Below are positions 37,373-46,017 of a stretch of DNA of 64,000 nt, piece by piece. Within the stretch, counting starts at the first letter, position 1; the number at the start of each line of letters is the position of its first letter. The stretch is from Lysobacter arenosi. GTDB taxonomy: Bacteria; Pseudomonadota; Gammaproteobacteria; Xanthomonadales; Xanthomonadaceae. Under the pieces are notes generated by a model, which searched no databases, was not told where the DNA came from, and saw nothing but the letters and a program-made list of their open reading frames with translations. The DNA is taken from positions 3,162,001-3,226,000 of the forward strand of contig NZ_CP071517.1 in the NCBI RefSeq assembly GCF_016613475.2, written 5' to 3'. The position numbers and the translations under genes were made by a program.

Positions 37373-38674
37373 ATGACCACCGCATTGCACACCGCCGAAC
37401 AACTCCGCCACGACTGGGCCACCAACCCGCGCTGGGCCGGCATCGACCGCCCGTACTGCGCCCAGGATGTCGTGCGCCTGCGCGGCACCGTGCCGGTCGA
37501 GCACACCATCGCCAAGCTCGGTGCCAACAAGCTGTGGGCCTCGCTGCACAGCGAACCTTTCGTCAACGCGCTCGGCGCGCTGACCGGCAACCAGGCGATG
37601 CAGCAGGTCAAGGCCGGCCTCAAGGCGATCTACCTGTCGGGCTGGCAGGTCGCCGCCGACGCCAACATCGCCGGCGAGATGTACCCCGACCAGTCGCTGT
37701 ACCCGGCCAACTCGGTGCCGCAGGTCGTGCGCCGCATCAACAACACCCTGCTGCGCGCCGACCAGATCCAGTGCGCCGAAGGCAGCGGCGACATCGACTT
37801 CCTGCAGCCGATCGTGGCCGATGCAGAAGCCGGCTTCGGCGGCGTGCTCAACGCCTTCGAGCTGATGAAGGGCATGATCGAGGCCGGTGCCTCCGGCGTG
37901 CACTTCGAAGACCAGCTGGCCAGCGTCAAGAAGTGCGGCCACATGGGTGGCAAGGTGCTGGTGCCGACGCGCGAAGCAGTCGAGAAGCTGGTGGCCGCGC
38001 GCCTGGCCGCGGACGTCATGGGCGTGCCGACGCTGATCGTCGCCCGCACCGACGCCGAAGCCGCCGACCTCATCACCTCCGACATCGATCCGAACGACGC
38101 ACCGTTCATCACCGGCGAGCGCACGGTCGAGGGCTTCTTCAAGACCCGCAATGGCCTCGACCAGGCGATCAGCCGCGGCCTCGCCTACGCGCCGTATGCC
38201 GACCTGGTGTGGTGCGAGACGGGCAAGCCGGACCTGGAGTTCGCGCGCAAGTTCGCCGAAGCGATCCATGCGAAGTTCCCGGGCAAGCTGCTGGCCTACA
38301 ACTGCTCGCCGAGCTTCAACTGGAAGAAGAACCTCGACGACGCCACCATCGCCAGGTTCCAGAAGGAAATCGCCAGCTACGGCTACAAGTTCCAGTTCAT
38401 CACCCTGGCCGGTTTCCACAGCCTCAACTACGGCATGTTCAACCTCGCCCACGGTTACGCCCGCCGGCAGATGAGCGCGTTCGTCGAGTTGCAGGAAGCC
38501 GAATTCGCCGCGGCGGAAAAGGGCTTCACCGCGGTCAAGCACCAGCGCGAAGTCGGCACCGGCTACTTCGACGCGGTGACCCAGACCATCCAGGGCGGCA
38601 AGTCCTCGACGGTGGCGCTGAAGGGCTCGACCGAGGAAGAGCAGTTCCACGAAAAGCGCGCCGCGGCGGCCTAA
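37373..38674 (+). CDS. aceA: isocitrate lyase
   Basis: 433 aa, the E. coli length. Splits isocitrate to succinate and glyoxylate. The signature with the catalytic cysteine is [15 protein letters not shown]; also seen are QWSGWQ-type start region [23 protein letters not shown] and [13 protein letters not shown]. With aceB it makes a complete glyoxylate bypass for growth on acetate or fatty acids. Confidence 0.98.
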   Translation: MTTALHTAEQLRHDWATNPRWAGIDRPYCAQDVVRLRGTVPVEHTIAKLGANKLWASLHSEPFVNALGALTGNQAMQQVKAGLKAIYLSGWQVAADANIAGEMYPDQSLYPANSVPQVVRRINNTLLRADQIQCAEGSGDIDFLQPIVADAEAGFGGVLNAFELMKGMIEAGASGVHFEDQLASVKKCGHMGGKVLVPTREAVEKLVAARLAADVMGVPTLIVARTDAEAADLITSDIDPNDAPFITGERTVEGFFKTRNGLDQAISRGLAYAPYADLVWCETGKPDLEFARKFAEAIHAKFPGKLLAYNCSPSFNWKKNLDDATIARFQKEIASYGYKFQFITLAGFHSLNYGMFNLAHGYARRQMSAFVELQEAEFAAAEKGFTAVKHQREVGTGYFDAVTQTIQGGKSSTVALKGSTEEEQFHEKRAAAA

Positions 38675-38694
38675 GAAAAAGTCTCGGTTACCAC

Positions 38695-38725
38695 GTCCTC
38701 CCCTTTGCCTGGCAAAGGGGAGGAC
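38695..38725. repeat. long C/G-rich inverted repeat after aceA
   Basis: Perfect 15-bp stem GTCCTCCCCTTTGCC / GGCAAAGGGGAGGAC around a single T. The strongest member of the repeat family. The rest of 38726-38895 has no gene and presumably holds the promoter for the GGDEF gene. Confidence 0.8.
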
Positions 38726-38895
38726 ACGCGAAAAGCCTGCTTTGAGGCTTTCCTGAGCACCTCAAGCCCTGCTCAGGTTGTCGTCCCGCAGAGGTCCTCC
38801 GGGCAACGGGTAGCCGTCCTCCAGACCCCCTTTTCACCGTTGTTTACCGTGTTCAGGTGCTATTCTCCAGCCTCACCACGGACCGGGGTCGTGGG

Positions 38896-39954
38896 ATGAA
38901 TCGCGACAGCGCGGCACTCATACACAGCCGCGAAACCTTCATCGCAGGCAGTCCCAGCACGGCGTCGGCGGATGTGGCGACGGCGGTGCTTACCGATGCG
39001 GAATACGAACTGTTCGCCGAGATCGGCCGCTCGCGCCGCATCCAGGAAGGACAGGTGCTGTTCCGTCGCGGCGAACTGGGCACGACGATGTTCGTGATCG
39101 CGCGCGGCGTCATCGACCTCGACTTCGGCGAGGACCTCGTCGGCAAGCGCCTGGGTCCGTGCGAATTCTTCGGCGAACTGGGATTGTTGATCGGCGATCA
39201 CGTCCGCAGCGCCGATGCCGTCGCCGCCAGCGACGGCCTGCTGATCGAACTGCGCCATGAGGAATTCCAGCGCCTGGTCGATTGCGACCCGGGCCTGGTG
39301 TCGTACTTCCTGCGCCGCGCGATCCTGCGCGTCGTGCTCAACGAGCAGAGCCTGATCCGCCGCCTGCGCCGCCGCAACGAAGAACTCGAGTCCGCACTCG
39401 ACAGCCTCTACGCCGCCACGCACCAGCTCAACCAGACCGAAGAGCTGGTCCGCACCGACGAGCTGACCAGCCTTTACAACCGCCGCGGCCTGACCCTGCA
39501 CCTGCAGGAATTCCGCAAGCTCGGCATGCCCAATTCGATGGGCCTGTTGCTGATCGACTGCGACCGCTTCAAGCAGGTCAACGACGAGCACGGTCACCTG
39601 ATCGGCGACCGCGTGCTGCAGGGCGTGGCCAACATCCTGCGTTCGGTCGCGGGTCCCGACGACCTCGCCTGCCGCCTCGGCGGTGACGAGTTCTGCCTGT
39701 TGATGGTCGCCGAGAACCGCGAAGAGGTGATGCGCTTCGCCGACTTTGTCGTCTCCACCGCCCAGGGCCTGATGCAGATGGTGCACGGCGCCCCCTTGAT
39801 GTGTCCGCTCAGCGTCGGTGCCTGCCTGGTCGATCCGACCAAGGACTGGAACGACTGGTACGCCCGTGCCGACGAAGGCCTTTACCGGGCCAAGCGCATG
39901 GGTGGCAATTGCGTCCAGTGGCAGGATCACGATGCGGAACTGACGTCGGCCTAG
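38896..39954 (+). CDS. cyclic-nucleotide-binding domain / GGDEF diguanylate cyclase
   Basis: 352 aa. Residues about 30-150 form a cNMP-binding (CRP/CAP-type) beta-roll (RRIQEGQVLFRRGELGTTMFV, GPCEFFGELGLLIGDHVRSADAVA), followed by a short coiled helix and a GGDEF domain with an intact RLGGDEF catalytic loop, so c-di-GMP synthesis is expected. The position of the inhibitory RxxD site five residues before the loop reads GPDD, so product inhibition through a classical I-site is unlikely. The adenylate-cyclase-like gene starts 21 nt downstream, suggesting one operon in which the cyclase product could bind this sensor. Confidence 0.9.
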   Translation: MNRDSAALIHSRETFIAGSPSTASADVATAVLTDAEYELFAEIGRSRRIQEGQVLFRRGELGTTMFVIARGVIDLDFGEDLVGKRLGPCEFFGELGLLIGDHVRSADAVAASDGLLIELRHEEFQRLVDCDPGLVSYFLRRAILRVVLNEQSLIRRLRRRNEELESALDSLYAATHQLNQTEELVRTDELTSLYNRRGLTLHLQEFRKLGMPNSMGLLLIDCDRFKQVNDEHGHLIGDRVLQGVANILRSVAGPDDLACRLGGDEFCLLMVAENREEVMRFADFVVSTAQGLMQMVHGAPLMCPLSVGACLVDPTKDWNDWYARADEGLYRAKRMGGNCVQWQDHDAELTSA

Positions 39955-39975
39955 GCCGAAGAGGCGACACCATCG

Positions 39976-42498
39976 ATGAATGAGATGACCCATCGCCCGT
40001 CGATCGACTCTCCGCAACTGCGGACATTGCTGCTGACCGACCTGTGCGACTCGACCGCGCTGGTCGAGAGCATCGGCGACGTCGCAACGGCGACGCTGTT
40101 CCGCGACCACGACCGGCTCGTGCTGGATCTCCAGCAGCGCTGGCGCGGACGACTGATCGACCGCTCCGATGGCCTGCTGCTCATGTTCGAGCGGCCGATC
40201 GACGGCCTCGGCTTCGCCCTCGACTATGTCCGCACGCTGGAAGTGATGAGTGCCTCGCTCGGCATGGAGCTCAAGGCGCGCGCTGGCCTGCACGTGGGCG
40301 AGGTGCTGACCTGGCGCAATACCGATGAAGCCGTTCTCGCCGGCGCCAAGCCGCTGGAAGTGGAAGGCCTGGCCAAGCCGACCGCCGCGCGCCTGATGTC
40401 GATGGCGCGACCCGGGCAGATCCTGCTGTCGTCCGTGGCCGAACCGCTGGCCCACCGCGCTGCGCGCGAACTGGGCGAACGCGGCCAGCAGCTGTTGTGG
40501 AAATCGCATGGCCGCTGGCGCTTCAAGGGGATGCCCGAGAGCCAGCAGGTCTATGAAGTCGGCGAGCCCGGCATCGCCCCGCTGCGCACGCCGCAGAACA
40601 CGACCAAGGCCTGGCGTGACATCCCGCTGTGGCGTCGGCCGGCGTCGCTGGTCGCCGAAGCGGCCCTGGTGGCGCTGTTCGGCATCGGCGTCTGGTTCAT
40701 GACCCGCCCGGCACCGGCGATCGCGTTCAACCAGCGCGACTGGGTGGTGGTGGCCGACCTGCGCAACCTGACCGGACAGAGCGTGCTCGACGATTCGCTC
40801 GAGCAGGCGTTCCGGATCAGCCTGGAGCAGTCGCGGTACGTCAACGTCTTCAGCGACCTCAAGGCACGCGACACGCTGACGCGCATGCGACGGGAGCCGG
40901 GCACGGTGCTCGATCGCGCGGTGGCCTCGGAGATTGCATTGCGCGATGGTGCCCGGGCCGTGATCCTGCCGACCGTCGCCGAAGTGGGCGGACGCGTTCG
41001 GGTCAGCGCGGAGATCATCGACCCGCATACCCAGGCCACCGTTTACGCGGTGTCGTTCGACGGCACCGGAGCTGCCTCGGCACTGGACTCCATCGACTCG
41101 GTCACCGGCGAGCTGCGCGGCAACCTGGGTGAATCGATCAAGTCTATCGAGCGTGACTCGGCCAGCCTGCCGGAGGTCACGACCACGAACCTCGATGCAT
41201 TGCGCGCATTCGCGCTCGCCCAGAAGGCCGCTTCGAAATTCCAGTACAGCGAAGCGCTGCAGCTGTACCGCCGTGCCACGGAGCTCGATCCCCAGTTCGC
41301 GCTCGCCTGGCTGGGACAGGTGAGGATCTACTACGGCCAGGAGAAGGCGAGTGCGGCGGTGGAGCCACTGCGTCGTGCGCGGGCGCTGAAAGCCCATCTT
41401 CCGCCCCGCGAAGCGCTGTACCTGGACGCCTGGGTGTCGGAGTTCGCCGATCCCTCGACCACGACCGGGAAGTGGATGCAGCTGGCGCACCTCTATCCCG
41501 ACTACCTGCCGGGCAGGGGCAATGCCGCGATCTGGCTGTACACCGAGAACCGCTTCGAGGAAGCGTTGGCGCATGCGCTGGCGGCGGCCGTTCCGCAGAA
41601 TCCGCTGGCGGGTAACGAGTTCGACACGGTCGGACGCGCCTACCTGGGCATGCAGCAGTACGCTCAAGCGCAGAGCGCGTTCGAGAAATCCTATTCGGCC
41701 ACCGGCGGCAGCGTGCGGCGATTGCTGGCCACGGCCGCGGCCCAGGGCGACTTCGCCGCGGCCCACAAATACGTCGAGAAACTGGAACCAGACAATCCCT
41801 TCGCCTACCTGGAGCGGGCCAGCCTGGCCGTCGACCAGGGGCAATGGAAGCAGGCCCAGGCGCTGGCACGCACCGGGCTGTCGCTGACCGAGGCGGAGCG
41901 CGGACTGGAGAGTCGCTACCTGCTGCTTCCGGTGGCCGTGACGACCTGGCTGGCGGGCGACAAGGGCAATGCCCTGCGTTATGCGCGCTCGGCCGCGGAG
42001 CAGGCGCTTGCGGCGTTGGCCAAGCAGAAGGCATCCGACCTCGACGCCGATGCCGAAGAAGATGCGGCCTTGTCCCTCGGCGCGGCGATCGTTGCCCAGC
42101 GCCTGGGTGATCGCGACATCGCAGCGACGGTGCTACAGGAGCTGCCGAAGTACGGCCTTCTCATGAAGACACCGCAGTTGGCGGAGTTGCTGGTCGTCGT
42201 GCGCGCGCAGAAAGCCCGACTCGATGGCAACACGGACGAGGCGGTGAAACTGCTCCTGCCACTGCTGACAGGACGGGAGCGCTTCCAGACCCGCGCAGCC
42301 TTGATGGACGCGTACCTGGATGCCGGTCAATCCGACCTGGCGATGGAGCAGGCGCAATGGCTGCGCCAGCATCGCGGATTGGCGTACGTCGAGCTCGAAT
42401 GCGGCCACTGCCTGCAGGCGCTCAACGTCGCCGACAGCAACCGCGCAGCACGAAAGGAATCCGAGCTGCGCGGTCGCGTCAAACCGGCGGGCGGCTAG
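39976..42498 (+). CDS. class III nucleotide cyclase-TPR protein (putative peptide modification system cyclase)
   Basis: 840 aa. N-terminal cyclase homology domain (about residues 15-190) with metal-binding aspartates in LLLTDLCDST (Asp22) and RSDGLLLMF (Asp65) and GLHVGEV. One transmembrane helix at about 220-240 (VAEAALVALFGIGVWFM) is followed by a large TPR-containing region (AEL-DPQFALAW style repeats) that would face the periplasm, as in CadC-like topologies. The combination, next to an NHLP-type precursor and a SagB-like dehydrogenase, matches what NCBI calls the putative peptide modification system cyclase in Xanthomonadaceae (TIGR04510 as I recall). Experimental function unknown to me. 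Confidence 0.85.
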   Translation: MNEMTHRPSIDSPQLRTLLLTDLCDSTALVESIGDVATATLFRDHDRLVLDLQQRWRGRLIDRSDGLLLMFERPIDGLGFALDYVRTLEVMSASLGMELKARAGLHVGEVLTWRNTDEAVLAGAKPLEVEGLAKPTAARLMSMARPGQILLSSVAEPLAHRAARELGERGQQLLWKSHGRWRFKGMPESQQVYEVGEPGIAPLRTPQNTTKAWRDIPLWRRPASLVAEAALVALFGIGVWFMTRPAPAIAFNQRDWVVVADLRNLTGQSVLDDSLEQAFRISLEQSRYVNVFSDLKARDTLTRMRREPGTVLDRAVASEIALRDGARAVILPTVAEVGGRVRVSAEIIDPHTQATVYAVSFDGTGAASALDSIDSVTGELRGNLGESIKSIERDSASLPEVTTTNLDALRAFALAQKAASKFQYSEALQLYRRATELDPQFALAWLGQVRIYYGQEKASAAVEPLRRARALKAHLPPREALYLDAWVSEFADPSTTTGKWMQLAHLYPDYLPGRGNAAIWLYTENRFEEALAHALAAAVPQNPLAGNEFDTVGRAYLGMQQYAQAQSAFEKSYSATGGSVRRLLATAAAQGDFAAAHKYVEKLEPDNPFAYLERASLAVDQGQWKQAQALARTGLSLTEAERGLESRYLLLPVAVTTWLAGDKGNALRYARSAAEQALAALAKQKASDLDADAEEDAALSLGAAIVAQRLGDRDIAATVLQELPKYGLLMKTPQLAELLVVVRAQKARLDGNTDEAVKLLLPLLTGRERFQTRAALMDAYLDAGQSDLAMEQAQWLRQHRGLAYVELECGHCLQALNVADSNRAARKESELRGRVKPAGG

Positions 42499-42516
42499 CC
42501 GCACCGCCCCGCCGTA

Positions 42517-42861
42517 TCAGCGGCGGACGAATCCGGACGTATCGGTACCCGCGTCCAGGCGCGGCGTCGTCTGGTTCAGGCCACGCAGGAGCATCGCCAT
42601 GATTTCACCGCGGGCAGCGGCAATGGCTTCCTTCGGGGCGAGGTCGGTGACCTTGCAATCACGGAACGGTTCCGGCGCCGAAGCGAGCACCAGCCCGCAT
42701 GCCGTCATCTGGCCGGGCGAGGGCGATTCATAGCCGAGGGTGCGCAGTGCACCGAGGTGGTCGCGCTGGAACTGCGCGCGGAAATCGTCGTCAGTGCTGA
42801 GCAGGTCCAACAACCGGTCCGCGATGGCCGGATCCAGCGGTGTGGTCAGTGCCTCGTTCAT
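42517..42861 (-). CDS. NHLP/Nif11-related putative RiPP precursor peptide
   Basis: 114 aa; ATG 42861 has a strong GAGGGGAACGGGG just upstream. The N-terminal half looks like a Nif11/NHLP leader: helix IADRLLDLLSTDDDFRAQF followed by ALRTLGYESP. The middle has two cysteines (TACGLVLAS, Cys55; FRDCKVTD, Cys69) and a helix AIAAARGEIMAMLLRGLN; the last 19 residues are Thr/Ser/Asp rich (NQTTPRLDAGTDTSGFVRR). No Gly-Gly cleavage site is seen. Convergent with the cyclase, divergent from the dehydrogenase. Matches the family NCBI names NHLP-related RiPP peptide (TIGR04509 as I recall). Whether the tail is a core peptide is inference. Confidence 0.8.
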   Translation of the reverse strand: MNEALTTPLDPAIADRLLDLLSTDDDFRAQFQRDHLGALRTLGYESPSPGQMTACGLVLASAPEPFRDCKVTDLAPKEAIAAARGEIMAMLLRGLNQTTPRLDAGTDTSGFVRR

Positions 42862-42914
42862 CCCCGTTCCCCTCGAAGGCCCGTTGCAGGCCGTGATGGC
42901 GCAATCTAACCGCC

Positions 42915-42930
42915 TGTGCCCTACGTCACA
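42915..42930. promoter_or_regulatory. CRP/Clp-like palindrome between precursor and dehydrogenase
   Basis: TGTGC-CCTACG-TCACA, nine of ten matches to the CRP half-site consensus TGTGA-N6-TCACA. It lies in the 194-nt divergent region, 54 nt upstream of the precursor start and 126 nt upstream of the dehydrogenase start. Xanthomonads carry the CRP homologue Clp, whose DNA binding is controlled by c-di-GMP. Confidence 0.4.
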
Positions 42931-43055
42931 ACCAGGCGGGCCGGGCCGCCTTGGACCCGGAGGTTTGCCGAAAGGCCAGTGCGGGGCCACTGACGTGTCT
43001 TCCGTCAGGGACCGGTTGCCAGCAGAGTAAGGGCTTCTACTTCAGGGGTATTGGA

Positions 43056-44246
43056 ATGCGTGTCCGACGTTGTGCCGTTGTATTCCTCGAGCCCCGCGAG
43101 CAGGCCGAGTTCGATCTGGGCGTGCTGCTCGGCGGCGGAGACGGCCTGCGCCGCGAACGTCGCTGGCTCGCCCTGGCACCCCATCTGGGTACCGAGGTCG
43201 AGGTCGACGGCACCGAACGCGAGCTGCTGGGGGCGATGAGTCCGGGTCAGTGGGTCGACGAGGCCGGCATCGAAGAGCGCGCCGCAATGGAGCGCCTGCT
43301 GGCCGAGGGCCTGCTGGTCAGCGACGACCCTTCCCACGCCGCCATGCGCGCGCGCGACGAATCGCTGCGCGGCACCTACTGGCATCCGCTCGCCGCCACC
43401 CTGCACGCCTTCACCCGCTGGAGCGGCGTGGACACCGTGCAGAACATGAAGGACAGCGGCACCGAGACGGCCGCGGAAATGCGTCAGGTGCTGGGCGCGC
43501 CGCCAGTCGAGGCCGCGCGTCGCGCCGGGGCGCCCGACCTCAAGCCACTGCCGCGCATCGCCCCCACCGCCTTTGATGACCTGCTCGCCCGCCGCGCCAC
43601 CTGTCGCAATTTCGATCCGGCGCGCAAAGTCCCCTACGACCTGTTCGCGCAACTGCTGCAGCGCGTGTTCGCCGCCCAGGCCGAGGTGCGGGTCAGCGAC
43701 GACCTGGCCTTCCTCAAGAAGAACGTTCCCTCCGGCGGCGGCCTGCACCCGATGGAGTGCTACCTGATCGTCCAGCATGTCGAGGGCGTGGAGCCGGGTC
43801 TCTACCACTACCAGGCGCAGGAGCACGCGCTCGAACCGCTGGCCGGGCCGGACAAGCCGCTGCGCGAATTCGTCATGGACATGGTCGCCCAGCAGCACTG
43901 GTTCGCCGATGCCCATGTGGTCGTGCTGCTGTCGCCGCGCTTCGACCGCACGTTCTGGAAATACCGCCACCACGCCAAGGGTTACCGGGTGGTCGCGCTG
44001 GAGGGTGGCCACCTCTCGCAGACCCTCTATCTGTCGGCGACCGAGGCCGGGCTGGGCGCCTTCATCACCGGTGCGATCAACGAGGTCGAGCTGGAGCAGG
44101 CCTTCGCCCTCGACCCGATCCACCAGGGCGCCCTGGCCATCTGCGGCTTCGGCTGGCGTGGCCAAGTCATGGAGACCGCCGAGCTCGATCCGGGGGAGCG
44201 GATCTGGGTCCGCGGGGCGGCGGCGGACACGGATTCACAACACTGA
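43056..44246 (+). CDS. SagB-like FMN dehydrogenase (putative peptide maturation dehydrogenase)
   Basis: 396 aa; ATG 43056 with CAGGGG upstream. An N-terminal 150-residue region of unknown fold (possibly a precursor-recognition part) is followed by a nitroreductase/SagB domain from about 170: FDDLLARRATCRNFD, the SGGGLHPMECYLIVQHVEGVEPG stretch in pieces (NVPSGGGLHPMECY), EGGHLSQTLYLSATEAGLG. SagB-type enzymes oxidise azolines to azoles with FMN in thiazole/oxazole-modified peptides; no cyclodehydratase (YcaO) is present here, so the reaction may differ. Matches NCBI's putative peptide maturation dehydrogenase (TIGR04511 as I recall). Confidence 0.85.
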   Translation: MRVRRCAVVFLEPREQAEFDLGVLLGGGDGLRRERRWLALAPHLGTEVEVDGTERELLGAMSPGQWVDEAGIEERAAMERLLAEGLLVSDDPSHAAMRARDESLRGTYWHPLAATLHAFTRWSGVDTVQNMKDSGTETAAEMRQVLGAPPVEAARRAGAPDLKPLPRIAPTAFDDLLARRATCRNFDPARKVPYDLFAQLLQRVFAAQAEVRVSDDLAFLKKNVPSGGGLHPMECYLIVQHVEGVEPGLYHYQAQEHALEPLAGPDKPLREFVMDMVAQQHWFADAHVVVLLSPRFDRTFWKYRHHAKGYRVVALEGGHLSQTLYLSATEAGLGAFITGAINEVELEQAFALDPIHQGALAICGFGWRGQVMETAELDPGERIWVRGAAADTDSQH

Positions 44247-44327
44247 ACAACATTTGCGCCAAAAGGCAGTCGACATTGCCAAATCTGTCAAGTTATGTTG
44301 GAAGGCCCTAACCAAGGTTTCGTTCCA

Positions 44328-44801
44328 ATGCGCGTCCTACGCCTCCTTTCCGCCGCCGTGTTTGGCCTGGCCATGGTCATGCCGGCATTCGCATCCGTCG
44401 ACAGCCGCGTGCTGATGCTCGATGACATCCGCACCCAGCAACACGAGATCCGCATCGGCGTCGAGGAACGCTCCGGTCCGTACAAGGATCTGTCGGCGAC
44501 CGAGCGCAGCGAACTGCTGACCAAGCAGGATCGGATGCTGCGCACGATCGAAGGCAAGAAGTCGACCGACGAGCTCAACGACCAGCAGAAGACAGAAGTG
44601 TTCAACACGCTCGAGTGGATCGAGGCGGTGGTCAACAACTCCGACGAAGATGAGCGCATGGTCTGCGAGCGCCGCGCGATCCTCGGCAGCACCCGCAAGG
44701 AACGCGTCTGCAAGACCCAGTCGCAGTGGCGCGAAGAGCGCGAAGCCGCCCGCAACCTGATGGACTCGCGCGGCAACTGCCAGGATTGCAGGAGCAACTG
44801 A
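44328..44801 (+). CDS. secreted four-cysteine protein A (paralogue pair)
   Basis: 157 aa. Signal peptide MRVLRLLSAAVFGLAMVMPAFAS, then a charged helical region (LLTKQDRMLRTIEGKKSTDEL) and a Cys-containing end: VC at 112-113, VC-KT 15 residues later, and CQDC near the C-terminus. It is homologous to the next gene over the whole mature part. Lies 81 nt after the dehydrogenase on the same strand, so it might be part of the same transcript. Function unknown. Confidence 0.75.
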   Translation: MRVLRLLSAAVFGLAMVMPAFASVDSRVLMLDDIRTQQHEIRIGVEERSGPYKDLSATERSELLTKQDRMLRTIEGKKSTDELNDQQKTEVFNTLEWIEAVVNNSDEDERMVCERRAILGSTRKERVCKTQSQWREEREAARNLMDSRGNCQDCRSN

Positions 44802-44911
44802 GTGACCGCGCCAGGCAGCACCGGCCACCCGCGCCGGTGCTGAACATCCTGGCGTGAGGTTCCACGAGCGGGGCGCACGACAATCTGGCGATGTTCCGGG
44901 GAGGAACTGCT

Positions 44912-45376
44912 ATGAAGCGATGGATCTGGCTGGTGGTGCTGACCACCGCAATGGCGGCGGCAACTGCGCAGGAGCCGACTGCGCAGCAGGACGGCCTGCA
45001 GATGATCCTGACGCAGCAGCAACAGCTGCAGCGTGACCTCGACGATGGCAAGACCAGCGGCATGACCACGCGCCAGGTCAACATCATCCGCAAGTCGCAG
45101 CGCGAAGTGTTCGCCGTCACCGAGGGCAAGACACATCTTGACCAGCTGACGATGGAAGAGAAGGTGCGGCTCGAGAACGCGCTCGAGCGCATCAACGCCG
45201 AAGTGAAGGGCACCCGTGCCGGCCAGGACAGCAAGCAGGTGTGCTGGCGCGAGAAGCAGACCGGGACCACGGTCAACGTAACCCGTTGCGGTACTGAAGC
45301 GGAGATGCGCGAAGCCCGCGAGGGCGCGCGTGACTTCCTCGAACGGCCGAAGGTCTGCGGCGACCGCTGCGGCTGA
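44912..45376 (+). CDS. secreted four-cysteine protein B (paralogue pair)
   Basis: 154 aa from ATG 44912. Signal peptide MKRWIWLVVLTTAMAAATAQ. Shares with protein A the order: helix with E-GK (VFAVTEGKTHLDQL), VCWREKQTGT, a second Cys in VTRC, a charged helix (EAEMREAREGARDFL) and a terminal CGDRC. Four cysteines are spaced as in A, suggesting two conserved disulfides or metal sites. Unknown function. Followed by convergent comM remnant. Confidence 0.75.
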   Translation: MKRWIWLVVLTTAMAAATAQEPTAQQDGLQMILTQQQQLQRDLDDGKTSGMTTRQVNIIRKSQREVFAVTEGKTHLDQLTMEEKVRLENALERINAEVKGTRAGQDSKQVCWREKQTGTTVNVTRCGTEAEMREAREGARDFLERPKVCGDRCG

Positions 45377-45390
45377 CCGGCCAGCGGCCC

Positions 45391-46017
45391 TCAGGACCCT
45401 TGCGCGTCCAATCCGCGCGCCGCGCGGCGCAAGCCGATCGCTTCGGTCAGGTGCGCGGTCCCGATCGACACCTCACCAGCCAGGTCGGCGATGGTCCGCG
45501 CCACACGAACGATCCTGTGCAGCGACCGCGCCGACAGCTGCAGTGAATCGACGGCACGCTCCAGCAATGCGTGATCACCCGCCGACAGGCGACAGGTCGA
45601 CGCGGTCTCGGCCTGTCCCAGTTGCGAGTTCGGCTTCGCGCAGCGCGCGAGTTGTCGCTCACGGGCCGCCACCACGCGCGCGCGCACCGACGCGGTGTCC
45701 TCGGCCAGCGGCGCATCCTGCCGCAGCTCCGAAGGCGGCAGCCGCGCCACCTCGACATGCAGGTCGATGCGATCGAGCAATGGCCCGGAGATGCGGCCGC
45801 GATAGCGTGCAATCGCCTCGCTGCTGCAGCGGCAACGGCCGCAGACATCGCCGGCCCAGCCGCAGGGGCACGGGTTCATTGCCGCGACCAGCTGGAACCG
45901 CGCCGGGAACTCCGCGCTACGCGCCGCGCGCGACACGGTGACCACACCCGATTCGAGCGGCTCGCGCAGCACCTCCAGCGCGCGCCGTTCCCACTCGGAC
46001 TGGAAATTGCTAGTCAC
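45391..46017 (-). pseudogene. C-terminal remnant of comM/yifB (Mg-chelatase-like AAA ATPase)
   Basis: 208 codons remain of a protein that is usually about 500 aa. The retained part starts inside the AAA domain (EWERRALEVLREPLESG) and runs through FQLVAAMNPCPCGWAGD, the arginine-finger region GPLLDRIDLHVEV and the C-terminal Mg-chelatase domain (LSARSLHRIVRVARTIADL). The Walker A and B regions are missing, so it cannot be an active helicase. Homology ends abruptly near 46000, where the sequence becomes AT-richer. ComM is a branch-migration helicase for natural transformation, and comM is a known insertion hotspot for genomic islands in Acinetobacter. No 5' half is found in the rest of this window. 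Confidence 0.85.
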
